A stretch of 55,749 nt of DNA from Clostridia bacterium (GTDB lineage: Bacteria; Bacillota; Clostridia; Oscillospirales; Acutalibacteraceae): the NCBI GenBank assembly GCA_017517865.1, contig JAFWYB010000064.1, positions 1 through 55,749 of the forward strand, written 5' to 3'. Below the pieces are notes generated by a model, which was not told the origin of the DNA, did not search any database, and worked only from the letters and a program-made list of their open reading frames with translations. A program made the position numbers and the translations under genes. Within the stretch, counting starts at the first letter, position 1. The number at the start of each line of letters is the position of its first letter. Shown piece by piece: positions 34,581 through 42,834 of this stretch.

Positions 34581-34756
34581 TACTTTTTGTGTTAAAAATA
34601 CCTTTTTATGGGCTTTATCCGGAAGATTGTTCAGATATTCCGGAAGCTGTCTAAGATGAATCCCGTACGCGAATGCGGTGCAGCTCATTATTGATAAACC
34701 AGATAAAATAATTACCGCCGGGGAGAAATCCCCTGCGTGGTTTTCGTATACAAAAA

Positions 34757-34801
34757 AAGACATCCCTGTCGAACCGAATCGGTTCTGACTTGAGATGTCT
34801 T
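34757..34801 (-). terminator. Terminator of the 2-oxoacid oxidoreductase operon
   Basis: On the minus strand AAGACATC/GATGTCTT arms close a structure with an inner GAACCGA/TCGGTTC stem and run into T7. It lies just past the DUF1858 gene. Confidence 0.8.
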
Positions 34802-34807
34802 CCGTTT

Positions 34808-35029
34808 TTATTCAATTTCTGAAAGTCTCCGTCTGAATTCTTCGATCTTTTCTTTTGAATACATCTTGCTGAGAACGACCATAGCCATATTTGGTGTGAA
34901 GCCCATTGCAAGAGCCATGTTCTTCATGGGGTGGTTAACGAGATCGGGACAAAGATCGTCAACGATTTTCATAACCTCCGGGTCCTTCATAAGTACACTT
35001 AATTTTGTGTCAAAAGAATATTTTGCCAT
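34808..35029 (-). CDS. DUF1858-domain small protein
   Basis: A 73-residue protein with the DUF1858 pattern (VLMKDPEVMKIVDDLCPDL, then MKNMALAMGFTPNMA). Such domains occur alone or in hydrid-cluster-linked redox proteins; no activity is known. ATG at 35029 has GGAG about ten bases upstream (minus strand). It closes the oxidoreductase operon, 54 bases after the gamma-subunit gene, and is followed by the operon terminator. Confidence 0.75.
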   Translation of the reverse strand: MAKYSFDTKLSVLMKDPEVMKIVDDLCPDLVNHPMKNMALAMGFTPNMAMVVLSKMYSKEKIEEFRRRLSEIE

Positions 35030-35083
35030 ATATTTTTCTCCTTTTCTGTTATTTGTATTATTAATAATAATAGTACACAAACT

Positions 35084-35629
35084 TTACTTATCTGCACCTT
35101 TGCCAAGGGTAATACCTTTTTCAATAGCGGCGATATTGAGCTGCATAATTTGAGGGCTTTTTTCTTTAAACTTTTCCTCAAGAGAAGCTATAACCGCCTC
35201 TTTGCTTACGATACCCGTAGCTCCTATAAGAGCACCTATAAGAACCGTATTGGCAACCTTAACATTACCGAGCTCAAGAGCCACGTCATCCACGGGAACG
35301 GAGACAGTCTTTACATCCTCTCTTTCCGTTTCATTTACACGGCTGGAATTAACAACAACCGTACCACCCTCTTTAACATCGTTGATGAATTTACTGTATG
35401 CCTGTTCATTCATAGCTACGAGGATGTCACACTTTTTCGGAAGTGGTGAGATAATATCTGCATCGCTTATGATAACCGTACACTTGGCACTGCCGCCACG
35501 CTGTTCGGGGCCGTATTCAGGGAGAAATGTTGAATGCTTACCCATAACAATAGCAGTCTGAGCAAGAGTAATACCCGCACTCATAATACCCTGGCCGCCT
35601 GAACCGGAAAATACAAATGACTGTTTCAT
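35084..35629 (-). CDS. 2-oxoacid:ferredoxin oxidoreductase, gamma subunit
   Basis: A 181-residue POR gamma-type domain: SGSGGQGIMSAGITLAQTA at the N-terminus, EYGPEQRGGSAKCTVIISD, and NTVLIGALIGATG. With the neighbouring beta, alpha and ferredoxin subunits it forms a four-part enzyme converting a 2-oxo acid, CoA and oxidised ferredoxin to acyl-CoA, CO2 and reduced ferredoxin. The gene abuts the beta gene (one shared base). Confidence 0.92.
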   Translation of the reverse strand: MKQSFVFSGSGGQGIMSAGITLAQTAIVMGKHSTFLPEYGPEQRGGSAKCTVIISDADIISPLPKKCDILVAMNEQAYSKFINDVKEGGTVVVNSSRVNETEREDVKTVSVPVDDVALELGNVKVANTVLIGALIGATGIVSKEAVIASLEEKFKEKSPQIMQLNIAAIEKGITLGKGADK

Positions 35630-36372
35630 TATTTGTCGCCCTCCTTATCTTTATAAACACCGGGTTTGAAATAAGGAATGGTGTTGCCGGTCATATAATC
35701 GAGAGTATCAAGGGGACTCATACCCCAGTTTGTGGGACAGTTTGTAAGAAGCTCAATGAAAGTGAAGCCCTTGCCTGCCATCTGAAGCTCAAAAGCTTTT
35801 TTGATACCCTTTTTTGCATCCATTACACCCTTTGGTGAGTTGAGAGCATATCTTGCTACAAATACAGGAGCCTCGAGTACGGAAATAAGCTCACACATCT
35901 TAAGAGGATAGCCTGTTGTCATCGGGTCTCTGCCGAAAGGTGTGGTAGTTGATTTCTGACCCACCAGAGTAGTGGGAGCCATCTGTCCTCCGGTCATACC
36001 ATAGGTCTGATTGTTGGCAAAAATAACAGTGAAGTTTTCTCCTCTGTTTGCTGCAGACATAATTTCCGCAAGTCCGATAGCCGCGAGGTCGCCGTCACCC
36101 TGATAAGTGAAAACCAACCTTTCCGGGAGGCATCTTTTTATGCCTGTCGCAACTGCAGGAGCCCTGCCGTGAGCAGCACCGATATCGTCGCCACTCCATG
36201 AATAAAGGTTAAGAGCACTACAACCTACGGAAATAACATTTATTGCATTTTGCTGCTGATTAAGCTCTTCAATAACGTCAGCTACAAGTCTTGTTGCAAG
36301 TGCATGAAGACATCCCGGGCAGTAACCCGTAGACATAGGCATCAGTGCACTTGGTCTTTTATAAGTTGCCAT
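35629..36372 (-). CDS. 2-oxoacid:ferredoxin oxidoreductase, beta (TPP-binding) subunit
   Basis: A 247-residue thiamine-diphosphate subunit: YCPGCLHALATRL near the N-terminus, HGRAPAVATGIKR, and the TPP/Mg site YQGDGDLAAIGLAEIM...NNQTYGMTGGQMAPTT. It holds the TPP that decarboxylates the 2-oxo acid. Sequence resembles the VOR/KOR class more than pyruvate oxidoreductase. Confidence 0.92.
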   Translation of the reverse strand: MATYKRPSALMPMSTGYCPGCLHALATRLVADVIEELNQQQNAINVISVGCSALNLYSWSGDDIGAAHGRAPAVATGIKRCLPERLVFTYQGDGDLAAIGLAEIMSAANRGENFTVIFANNQTYGMTGGQMAPTTLVGQKSTTTPFGRDPMTTGYPLKMCELISVLEAPVFVARYALNSPKGVMDAKKGIKKAFELQMAGKGFTFIELLTNCPTNWGMSPLDTLDYMTGNTIPYFKPGVYKDKEGDK

Positions 36373-36374
36373 AA

Positions 36375-37442
36375 TTATGCTCCTCCTTTCACTATCTGCC
36401 CGATAGCCTCATATACACCTTCGTCGTCAAGGAGAACACCGCCTGAACGTCCGTATTCATGTACGGGACAGCGTTCTTTTACCTGAAGCTCGATATCGTC
36501 ACGCATCTGAGCAGGAATTGTCATTTCAATATCAATAATACCCTTTACCTTGCTGTAATCAAGATTGTCAAGGCTTGCCTTTGGGAAAGGATAAAGAGTA
36601 ATGGGTCTTATCATACCAACCTTGTATCCCTGCTCACGAAGTGTGTTGATTGCTTCCTTGGCAACTCTTGCAGCAATACCGTAAGCAACAACAACATATT
36701 CCGCATCCTCAAGCATATACTCTTCAACCTTAACATCTGACATTTCCCACATTTTATATGTCATACCCTTGAATTTGTTGAGCATTTCAAGAGCAAGTTC
36801 AGGAAGAATGGGTGTAATCATATGGCTTTCTTCGCGACCGTTAACTCGTGCAAGGCACCAGTCTTCAGTGTTGGTATAGGAAAGCTCCTTCATTTCGGGA
36901 AGCTCAACCTCTTCCATAATAGCACCGAGACAACCGTCCATCAGAATAACCACGGGGCCTCTGTCTCTTTCGGCATATTCCCAGGCGTTATATGTAAGGT
37001 CAACGGCCTCCTGTAATGAAGCAGGGGCAAAAACCATCGCTCTGAAGCCACCGTGACCGAGAGCCTTGGTTGCCTGAAGATAATCGGACTGAGCAGGCTG
37101 AATTGAGCCAAGGCCCGGACCGCCTCTGGAGATATTGACGATAACCGCGGGAAGCTGAGCCGAAGCAAGGTAAGAGATACCCTCCGCTTTAAGACTGATA
37201 CCGGGGCCCGAAGAACTGGTGAGAGCACGTGTGCCCGTTGCCGATGCACCGTATACCATATTGATTGAGGCTACTTCACTTTCACCCTGAACAAAAGCGC
37301 CTCCGACTTCGGGAAGTCTCCGGGAAAGATATTCAGGAATTTCGTTTTGCGGAGTGATGGGATAACCAGCAAAGAAACGGCATCCGCCTCTGACTGCTGC
37401 TTCAGCTATAGCTTCGCAGCCCTTCATAAATCTTTTTTCCAT
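36375..37442 (-). CDS. vorB: 2-oxoacid:ferredoxin oxidoreductase, alpha subunit (VorB-like)
   Basis: A 355-residue subunit with GGCRFFAGYPITPQNEI, FVQGESEVASINMVYGAS and TSSSGPGISLKAEGISY, typical of VorB (3-methyl-2-oxobutanoate oxidoreductase) proteins. The complex would oxidise branched-chain 2-oxo acids to acyl-CoA, or run in reverse for biosynthesis. The neighbouring acyl-CoA ligase fits use of organic or branched acids. Exact substrate (isovalerate-type versus 2-oxoglutarate) cannot be settled from motifs. Confidence 0.88.
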   Translation of the reverse strand: MEKRFMKGCEAIAEAAVRGGCRFFAGYPITPQNEIPEYLSRRLPEVGGAFVQGESEVASINMVYGASATGTRALTSSSGPGISLKAEGISYLASAQLPAVIVNISRGGPGLGSIQPAQSDYLQATKALGHGGFRAMVFAPASLQEAVDLTYNAWEYAERDRGPVVILMDGCLGAIMEEVELPEMKELSYTNTEDWCLARVNGREESHMITPILPELALEMLNKFKGMTYKMWEMSDVKVEEYMLEDAEYVVVAYGIAARVAKEAINTLREQGYKVGMIRPITLYPFPKASLDNLDYSKVKGIIDIEMTIPAQMRDDIELQVKERCPVHEYGRSGGVLLDDEGVYEAIGQIVKGGA

Positions 37443-37445
37443 AAA

Positions 37446-37652
37446 TTACGCCTCCTTATCTGTTACTTCAATAGCCGCCTCCGGGCACATCAAAGCACAA
37501 ATTGCACAAGCTGTGCAGGCATCTTTATTAATATTCACAGGGTAAAAATGACCTTTCTGAGATCTTTCTTTACCCATTTCCAATATATGCTTCGGGCAAA
37601 ATTTGATGCAGTATCCGCAACCCTTACACATAAGCTCATTAATGGTAATCAT
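37446..37652 (-). CDS. 2-oxoacid oxidoreductase delta subunit, 2[4Fe-4S] ferredoxin
   Basis: A 68-residue ferredoxin with two CxxCxxCxxxCP motifs: CKGCGYCIKFCPKH and CTACAICALMCPEA. First gene of the vor operon, it passes electrons from the catalytic core to soluble ferredoxin. A near-consensus promoter lies at 37704-37732. Confidence 0.92.
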   Translation of the reverse strand: MITINELMCKGCGYCIKFCPKHILEMGKERSQKGHFYPVNINKDACTACAICALMCPEAAIEVTDKEA

Positions 37653-37703
37653 TGTTCTTTCTCCTTTGTCTTAATCTCAAGAAGTATGTTTCCCATACAG
37701 AAG

Positions 37704-37732
37704 ATTATAGCACTTCAGATATAATTTGTAAA
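37704..37732 (-). promoter_or_regulatory. Promoter of the vor operon
   Basis: On the minus strand TTTACA (37727-37732), 17-base spacer, TATAAT (37704-37709); about 50 bases before the ferredoxin start. It lies between the ligase stop and the operon, so the operon need not depend on ligase transcription. Confidence 0.65.
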
Positions 37733-37747
37733 TTACTCTGAGAAAAA

Positions 37748-39415
37748 TTAATCTTTTATTTTTCTCTCGGCTCTTGCTCTTTCGGGGTCAGCAGCAGTAA
37801 CCTTCATAAAATCTATTTTCATAAGAGGAGTTTCAGGGAGCTTATCCATAAATATATAGTCATGAGGAACATAGAATTTTGAGTAGTTTTCTTCAAGCAT
37901 TTTGCCTATTTTAGCTTTAAGCTCTTCTGTTTCGTACTTCTTATCCTTAACAGTGAGATAAAGTCTAACCATTGAACGCTTGTTTTCCCAACCCTGAACA
38001 GCGCAGCATTCCTTAACCTCGGGAAGATCACCTACAACCTTTTCGATATCGGTCGGATAAACATTGTAGCCTGAAATGATAACCAATCTCTTTTTTCTGC
38101 CTGAGAAGAAGAAATATCCGTCTTTATCCTTATAGCCAAGATCACCGGAAAGAACCCACTTTTTGCCGTTTTCATCGATGTAAATTCCGTACTCCTTGTC
38201 TTCGCCGTCCATATAGTAGCCTTCCATTATAGTGGGACCTGCAATAGCAAATTCACCGATTTCACCGTCAGGAAGCTTATGGTGATCATCGTCCCAGATT
38301 TCGACTTCAACACCTCTTAGTGGTCTGCCTACACTGCCGTAACGGAAATCCTCGTTGGAGTTAGTGGTACAAACAGAGTTTGTCTCTGTAAGGCCGTAGC
38401 CCTGTCTGAGCCTGCCGACTGCTCCCCATTTTTCAAAGTATGAGTTGAATTCATCAAGGAAAGCATCTGACACATCATCGCCGCCACAGAACATTAAACG
38501 CACATTTTTAAGGTGAGGACCGTCAAAGCCCTTCTGACGCATAAGCTTCTGGAACATAAGAGGTATACCGATAAAGCCCACAACTCGGTTTTGTTTCAAA
38601 AGCTTGACAAAAATCTTTGCATCAAACTGCATCATGGGAATAATTCTCGCACTGTTGCACATTGCCATATGTATACCTATACAAAGACCGAAGCAGTGGA
38701 AGAGAGGAAGTACGATAACCTCTGCTTCTTCACCGGGAGCGTGAATCTCATCAAGGTCAGAAACACGCCAGACGAGCTCATTTATAGATTTTGATGTGAT
38801 TTTAATTGTTTTACTTTTGCCTGTAGTACCGCCGCCATTGAGATAAGCACCCAAATCGTCACCGTTACCCTTAACTCGCTCGGGCAAATAACATTTTGCA
38901 ATAACATCGTTATAATAATAAGCATTGTCATATTTGGGATAAAGCTTCTTAACAAGGCCCTCGCCCATCTTACAACCGAAGCCCTTTATGCCCTGCGAAT
39001 AGTCAGATGAGCAACATACAATACAGGGTACACCGCAATTATTGATTGTTTTTATGTGATCCTTAGCAAGAAGGTCAAGAATCATAACCGCTTTTGAATC
39101 AACCTCTTCAATTCTTTCTTTAAGAAAGTCCGTTGACATAAGAGGGTGAACAAAGTTGGTGATTGCACCAATGCTATTGAGAGCGTAAAAGGCAATAATA
39201 CTCTGTACGGTAGTGGGCATAAATACGGTGACTACATCGCCTCTCTTAATGCCAAGCTCTTTCTGAAGAAAGCCTGCAAGAGCATCCATATGTCTGAAAA
39301 TTTCTGATCTGTAATACTTAACACCGAAGTGCTGCATCATATAGACGTCATCATAAATTTCAGTACACTCTCTTAAGTACTCATAACAGTTTTTATTTTC
39401 GGGTGATTTCAACAT
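37748..39415 (-). CDS. AMP-forming acyl-CoA synthetase (FadD-like)
   Basis: A 555-residue class I adenylate-forming enzyme activating a carboxylic acid to acyl-AMP and then acyl-CoA. Core motifs: the P-loop LNGGGTTGKSKTIKIT, QGYGLTETNS, the aspartate in LSGDLGYKDKDGYFFFSGR, and the C-terminal catalytic lysine region ETPLMKIDFMK. The first position of the P-loop reads GGGTTGKSK rather than the common SGTTGxPK. Divergence from consensus makes the acid substrate uncertain. It has its own promoter with an operator-like palindrome upstream. Confidence 0.85.
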   Translation of the reverse strand: MLKSPENKNCYEYLRECTEIYDDVYMMQHFGVKYYRSEIFRHMDALAGFLQKELGIKRGDVVTVFMPTTVQSIIAFYALNSIGAITNFVHPLMSTDFLKERIEEVDSKAVMILDLLAKDHIKTINNCGVPCIVCCSSDYSQGIKGFGCKMGEGLVKKLYPKYDNAYYYNDVIAKCYLPERVKGNGDDLGAYLNGGGTTGKSKTIKITSKSINELVWRVSDLDEIHAPGEEAEVIVLPLFHCFGLCIGIHMAMCNSARIIPMMQFDAKIFVKLLKQNRVVGFIGIPLMFQKLMRQKGFDGPHLKNVRLMFCGGDDVSDAFLDEFNSYFEKWGAVGRLRQGYGLTETNSVCTTNSNEDFRYGSVGRPLRGVEVEIWDDDHHKLPDGEIGEFAIAGPTIMEGYYMDGEDKEYGIYIDENGKKWVLSGDLGYKDKDGYFFFSGRKKRLVIISGYNVYPTDIEKVVGDLPEVKECCAVQGWENKRSMVRLYLTVKDKKYETEELKAKIGKMLEENYSKFYVPHDYIFMDKLPETPLMKIDFMKVTAADPERARAERKIKD

Positions 39416-39458
39416 AATGTTTTCTCCTTACGGTATATTTTGTGTAAAAAACATACAG

Positions 39459-39504
39459 ATCGTATAGATATATTATAACATTGTCAACAAACTATTTGTT
39501 AACA
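39459..39504 (-). promoter_or_regulatory. Ligase promoter with palindromic operator
   Basis: Minus-strand TTGACA (39482-39487), 17-base spacer, TACGAT (39459-39464). A 23-base near-palindrome at 39482-39504 (TGTTAACAAA-TAG-TTTGTTGACA) covers the -35 box, nine of ten arm positions matching. This is a good candidate repressor site; the regulator is not identified. Confidence 0.6.
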
Positions 39505-39835
39505 TATTAGGTTTTTTTAAATAATTAATTTTAAAAATTATGAACCAGAAATAAAAAATTGTAGGTAAAAATGTATAAAGTGTATACAAATTTACATTTT
39601 ATAATGCTAATACATAAAAAAGACAATCGGCAAATGTTAATTCAAGCAATAAAAAGACCTGTTTTTATGAAATAAAGGTTCCGCAAAAACAAGTCAGATG
39701 TATATAATATTTAATTTGGAGTGATTTTCCGGTTCAATTCCGGGCGGTCTTAAAAATGGCGGTTTTTCTTCAGCAAACAACACTGGATTTTTCGTTCGAA
39801 ACCACTTGCTCTCAAAAACATCCGGACTTTTCTTT

Positions 39836-39923
39836 TGGCAGGGGCAGAAGGGCTCGTTCTCACCTGCCGGATCGGTCGGTGCTTCTGCTTCGCAGAGGTC
39901 TCCACCGGAGACCCGCACCCCAC
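39836..39923. repeat. Copy 1 of the tRNA-Trp-tail / GGTCTCC-palindrome repeat
   Basis: Two segments shared with 52761-52894. Bases 39836-39856 are identical over 21 positions to 52870-52890 and, on the minus strand, match the 3' acceptor end of a tRNA-Trp (TGCCCCTGCCA). Bases 39895-39923 contain the palindrome GGTCTCCaccGGAGACC and match 52761-52789 at 28 of 29 positions. The order of the two segments is swapped between the loci. 39505-39835 shows no supported gene. Confidence 0.65.
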
Positions 39924-40093
39924 TCGCGGTTGGTCATTGTGTTAATACCGAAGTGAATGAAATTATAGTTTTCAAGCTTCATAAACTCAAGCTGTCATTC
40001 GGTAGGGGTAACAATTTTATATCTTTCAACCTCTGCACCATTTGTCGGATATGAGTTATTGCCGAAACACCAGCCTTCTTTAATAACCTTCAT
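39921..40093 (-). pseudogene. N-terminal fragment of a GH29-type alpha-L-fucosidase
   Basis: A broken gene beginning at ATG 40093 (AAGAAGG upstream). The frame reads ...YKIVTPTE, an in-frame TGA at 39995-39997, then QLEFMKLENYNFIHFGINTM and TNREWG. PTE-x-QLE followed by NFIHFGxNT..REWG is the recognisable start of GH29 alpha-fucosidases (xFIHFGxNTF.D.EWG). The TGA could be a mutated CGA (Arg). The similarity ends exactly where the GGTCTCC palindrome begins, so about 90% of the gene is missing. It fits the neighbouring fucose catabolic operon, which has lost or moved its fucosidase. Confidence 0.65.
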
Positions 40094-40113
40094 AACGTGC
40101 CTTCTTTTTAAAA

Positions 40114-40146
40114 AGCCTCACACTGTTTTTTTTACAGTGTGAGGCT
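40114..40146 (-). terminator. Terminator of the GH18 gene
   Basis: AGCCTCACACTGT and ACAGTGTGAGGCT, a perfect 13-base-pair stem, followed on the minus strand by TTTTTAAA. It begins eight bases after the GH18 stop. Confidence 0.82.
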
Positions 40147-40153
40147 CGTTTAA

Positions 40154-41167
40154 TCAATAATGCTTATCAACCATTTCACCTATTGCTCTGAGGAGCGAAT
40201 CCTCGTGGCTTAACGAAAGATCACAGCTGTAATGCCATATCATAACACCGCCAAAACCGTTATTGATGGCATACTCGGTTTTCTGACTGATAACCTCAGA
40301 GGTGTTGAACCAGCAATCCTTGTTTATTTCATCGCAATGATACCAACCGTCCTTGTTCATTTTATCATAACAGTCAATAAAGTCATACCAATAAGGTGAC
40401 ATATCCTTCGGTCTTGAATAGAAAGGAAGGCCGATATTTATTTTGTCTTTAGGAACTCCTTTATACTTAAGCTTCTTAATCTGAGTGACGGTATCCTCAT
40501 AGGTTGCGTGCTTTCCGTTTGCATCAACATAATCATAGGTCATAAGCTCAAGGGTGTCAATAGCCGAAACAGCTCCGGAAGTCAAGGAAACATTCCAAGC
40601 ACTGAGTGCAACACCGAGGGTGTATTCGTCACGCAGATATGCTCTGAGTGAAACAAGAAATTTGTTAAAATAATGCCACGCATCATTTGTAATCGGGTAT
40701 TCATAATCAAAGTGAACGCCGTCAAAGCCATATTTTTTAAGAACATCAAGAACATTTCTTTCAAGAGCTCCGCTTTTAAAGGCTTTGTTGTGTTCCGTAC
40801 TCTGTACCTTCATCTGCTTCTTCCAATCATCGGAATCCGTGTTGCCCCGAGGACCAAGCAGATTGAGAGTAATGTGAATATCTCTGTCACCGATGACAGT
40901 ACGGACTGCAGACATAACTCTTTCCATTTTTGCTTCGTCATATTCGACCTCACCTTTACTGTTGAAGGTGGCACACTCAAAAATGATAAGGTCAGTTATA
41001 ATGTCGAAATCCTCTGAGTTAAGGTCGGCTGCAGAATGAACGCTGTCACCTCTTATATAGGATGTTACTTTGAAATTTTCCACTTTACCTTCAAATCTGA
41101 AGGGACGGGTAAAAAAAGCAATAACAAAGGTGAAAAAACGAAGTATCATCTGAATAATTGCCGCCAT
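40154..41167 (-). CDS. Membrane-anchored GH18 family glycosidase
   Basis: A 337-residue glycoside hydrolase family 18 protein, which cleaves chitin-like or GlcNAc-linked glycans (chitinase or endo-beta-N-acetylglucosaminidase). The catalytic strand is YGFDGVHFDYEYP with E156 as acid. LELMTYDYVD and FGGVMIWHYSCDLS match later barrel strands. An amphipathic hydrophobic N-terminus (IIQMILRFFTFVIAFF) could tether it to the membrane, though it is not a classical signal peptide. Preceded by GGAGA about eight bases upstream. Processing of host N-glycans or mucins fits the neighbouring fucose and galactosidase genes. Confidence 0.82.
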   Translation of the reverse strand: MAAIIQMILRFFTFVIAFFTRPFRFEGKVENFKVTSYIRGDSVHSAADLNSEDFDIITDLIIFECATFNSKGEVEYDEAKMERVMSAVRTVIGDRDIHITLNLLGPRGNTDSDDWKKQMKVQSTEHNKAFKSGALERNVLDVLKKYGFDGVHFDYEYPITNDAWHYFNKFLVSLRAYLRDEYTLGVALSAWNVSLTSGAVSAIDTLELMTYDYVDANGKHATYEDTVTQIKKLKYKGVPKDKINIGLPFYSRPKDMSPYWYDFIDCYDKMNKDGWYHCDEINKDCWFNTSEVISQKTEYAINNGFGGVMIWHYSCDLSLSHEDSLLRAIGEMVDKHY

Positions 41168-41193
41168 AAATTCATCTCCTTTTACATGTTTTC

Positions 41194-41927
41194 CTAATTT
41201 ATAACAAGCTCATCGCCAAGGGATGCACCGTTATTAGTGGGATACCACTTTTTGCCGAGAGTAATATCACTTTCATTACCTGACATATTGACCATAAGCA
41301 GTGATGTACAACTGTAAAAAGCATATTCGTCAATTCTTGTTACGCTTGCCGGAATAGTAACTCCTTCAGTGATGAACAAAAACCAAAGACATCCTTTCAG
41401 ATTGTTTCAAGCCCGTCGGGTAAAACGATTTCTTTGAGGCCGCATAAAAAGAAGGCTTTTTCTTCTATTGTTTTAAGAATAGAAGGAAGCTTAATTTCCT
41501 TAAGGTCCGAACACTTATAAAATGCCTTGGAGCGAATTGTCTCTACACCTTCAGGAATTTCATAAGAAACAGATTTAATTTCGTTACCGTTTTCATCCTT
41601 ATCAGTCACTACGCCTCTTTGCGGAGGGTAGAAAAGAACCGTTTTCATATCCTTGGTGTAAACAACACCGTCAACATCGCAGATATAGGGGTTGTTATCG
41701 TCAACTTCTGTTTTTGTCACTTTTTTGCTGTTGCCGAAAGCCCAGTCTGAAATCTTCCTGACATTTTTGCCTATGGTAATCTCTGTTACATATTCAAGGT
41801 TTGTGGCAGAAAAATCTACAATTTTTGTTACGGGTACACCTTCATATTCATCGGGGATAGCTATTTTGGTTACGATCGTTTTGTTGGGTACTTTTGTTAC
41901 GGTTGCTTCACTGTTTTTTGAATTATA
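41194..41927 (-). pseudogene. Decayed BspA-type leucine-rich repeat protein
   Basis: Two pieces of an LRR_5 (BspA-like) protein. The first is open from 41927 to 41397 with repeats such as IPEGVETIRSKAFYKCSDLKEI and LPDGLETI, but it has no start: a TGA at 41928-41930 precedes it and no ATG is near. It ends in a stop at 41397-41399. After a break of about 15 bases, a second piece in another frame (41194-41379, VTIPASVTRIDEYAFYSCTSL) continues the repeat. So the gene lacks its 5' end and signal peptide and carries a frameshift. It was probably a surface adhesin. Confidence 0.72.
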
Positions 41928-42047
41928 TCACGAAGTACAAATGCTGACAACTGTTTTAAAGAAAAAATAAATATCGGTTAGGATTACCGACTTTAATTTT
42001 TTGTCAACAGATTTTCTCTGAAAAAAAGAGTAAAAACTGCGTTTTTT

Positions 42048-42077
42048 ATTGAAATCTTTCAATAATTTTGATATAGT
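42048..42077 (+). promoter_or_regulatory. Promoter and palindromic operator of the fucose operon
   Basis: TTGAAA (42049-42054), 17-base spacer, TATAGT (42072-42077). The -35 lies inside the palindrome ATTGAAA-TC-TTTCAAT (42048-42063), a likely repressor site. The start codon is 36 bases downstream. Confidence 0.6.
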
Positions 42078-42112
42078 TAATAATAAAGAGTTTATTGCAA
42101 AGGAGAATTCAA

Positions 42113-42823
42113 ATGGATAACTTACAACAAATCAAAGATCAGATCTGCGACGTCTGCCATAAAATGTGGCAACTCGGCTGGGTTGCAGCAAATGACGGCA
42201 ATGTCAGCGCAAAACTTCCCGACGGAAGAGTAATCGCAACACCAACAGGTATCAGCAAATCATTCATCACTCCCGATAAGCTTGTTATTCTTGACAGAGA
42301 AGGTAACATTCTTGAAGCAGCAGAGGGTTACCGTCCTTCAAGTGAAATCAAAATGCACCTTCGATGCTACGATAAAAGAGAGGACGTATTCAGCGTAATT
42401 CACGCTCATCCCCCCGGAGCTACAGGCTTTGCCGTTGCACATAAGGCTATGGATATGTACAATATGATTGAAGATGTTGCGGCAATCGGCTCAGTACCTC
42501 TTACTCCTTACGGTACTCCCTCAACCTCAGAGGTGCCCGATTCAATTGAGCCTTATCTTGAAGAGCACGATGTAATGCTGCTTGAAAATCACGGAGCTCT
42601 TGCAGTGGGCAGTGATGTTATCACAGCCTTTTACAGAATGGAAAGCCTTGAGCTTTGGGCAAAAATCACAATCAATGCAGTAATTCTCGGCGGTAGCCGT
42701 GACATAAGCAAAGAGAATATTGATAAACTCATTGACCTTCGCAGCTACTACAGAATTACCGGCAGACATCCGGGTTATAAGGTATTCAATCCCGACGATG
42801 ACTTGCTTCACAAGAAAGATTAA
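42113..42823 (+). CDS. fucA: Class II aldolase, L-fuculose-1-phosphate aldolase type
   Basis: A 236-residue zinc-dependent aldolase predicted to split L-fuculose-1-phosphate into DHAP and L-lactaldehyde. Zinc ligands are seen in VIHAHPPGATGFA and the later ENHGALAVG, and N-terminal ANDGNVSAKL and TPTGISKSF are the family signature. ATG at 42113 has AAAGGAG eight bases upstream, preferable to the upstream TTG. First gene of the fucose operon, followed after 11 bases by fucU. A rhamnulose or ribulose phosphate aldolase is excluded mainly by the fucI/fucU context. Confidence 0.85.
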   Translation: MDNLQQIKDQICDVCHKMWQLGWVAANDGNVSAKLPDGRVIATPTGISKSFITPDKLVILDREGNILEAAEGYRPSSEIKMHLRCYDKREDVFSVIHAHPPGATGFAVAHKAMDMYNMIEDVAAIGSVPLTPYGTPSTSEVPDSIEPYLEEHDVMLLENHGALAVGSDVITAFYRMESLELWAKITINAVILGGSRDISKENIDKLIDLRSYYRITGRHPGYKVFNPDDDLLHKKD

Positions 42824-42834
42824 GAGGTGCCAAT

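Noticed and set aside
37748-39415. Non-ribosomal peptide synthetase adenylation domain
   Set aside because: No carrier or condensation domain follows, and the length and C-terminal lysine motif fit a stand-alone acyl-CoA synthetase.
39694-40054. Open frames around 39694-40054
   Set aside because: They span the repeat and the dead fucosidase start in wrong frames; no ribosome sites or conserved domains.
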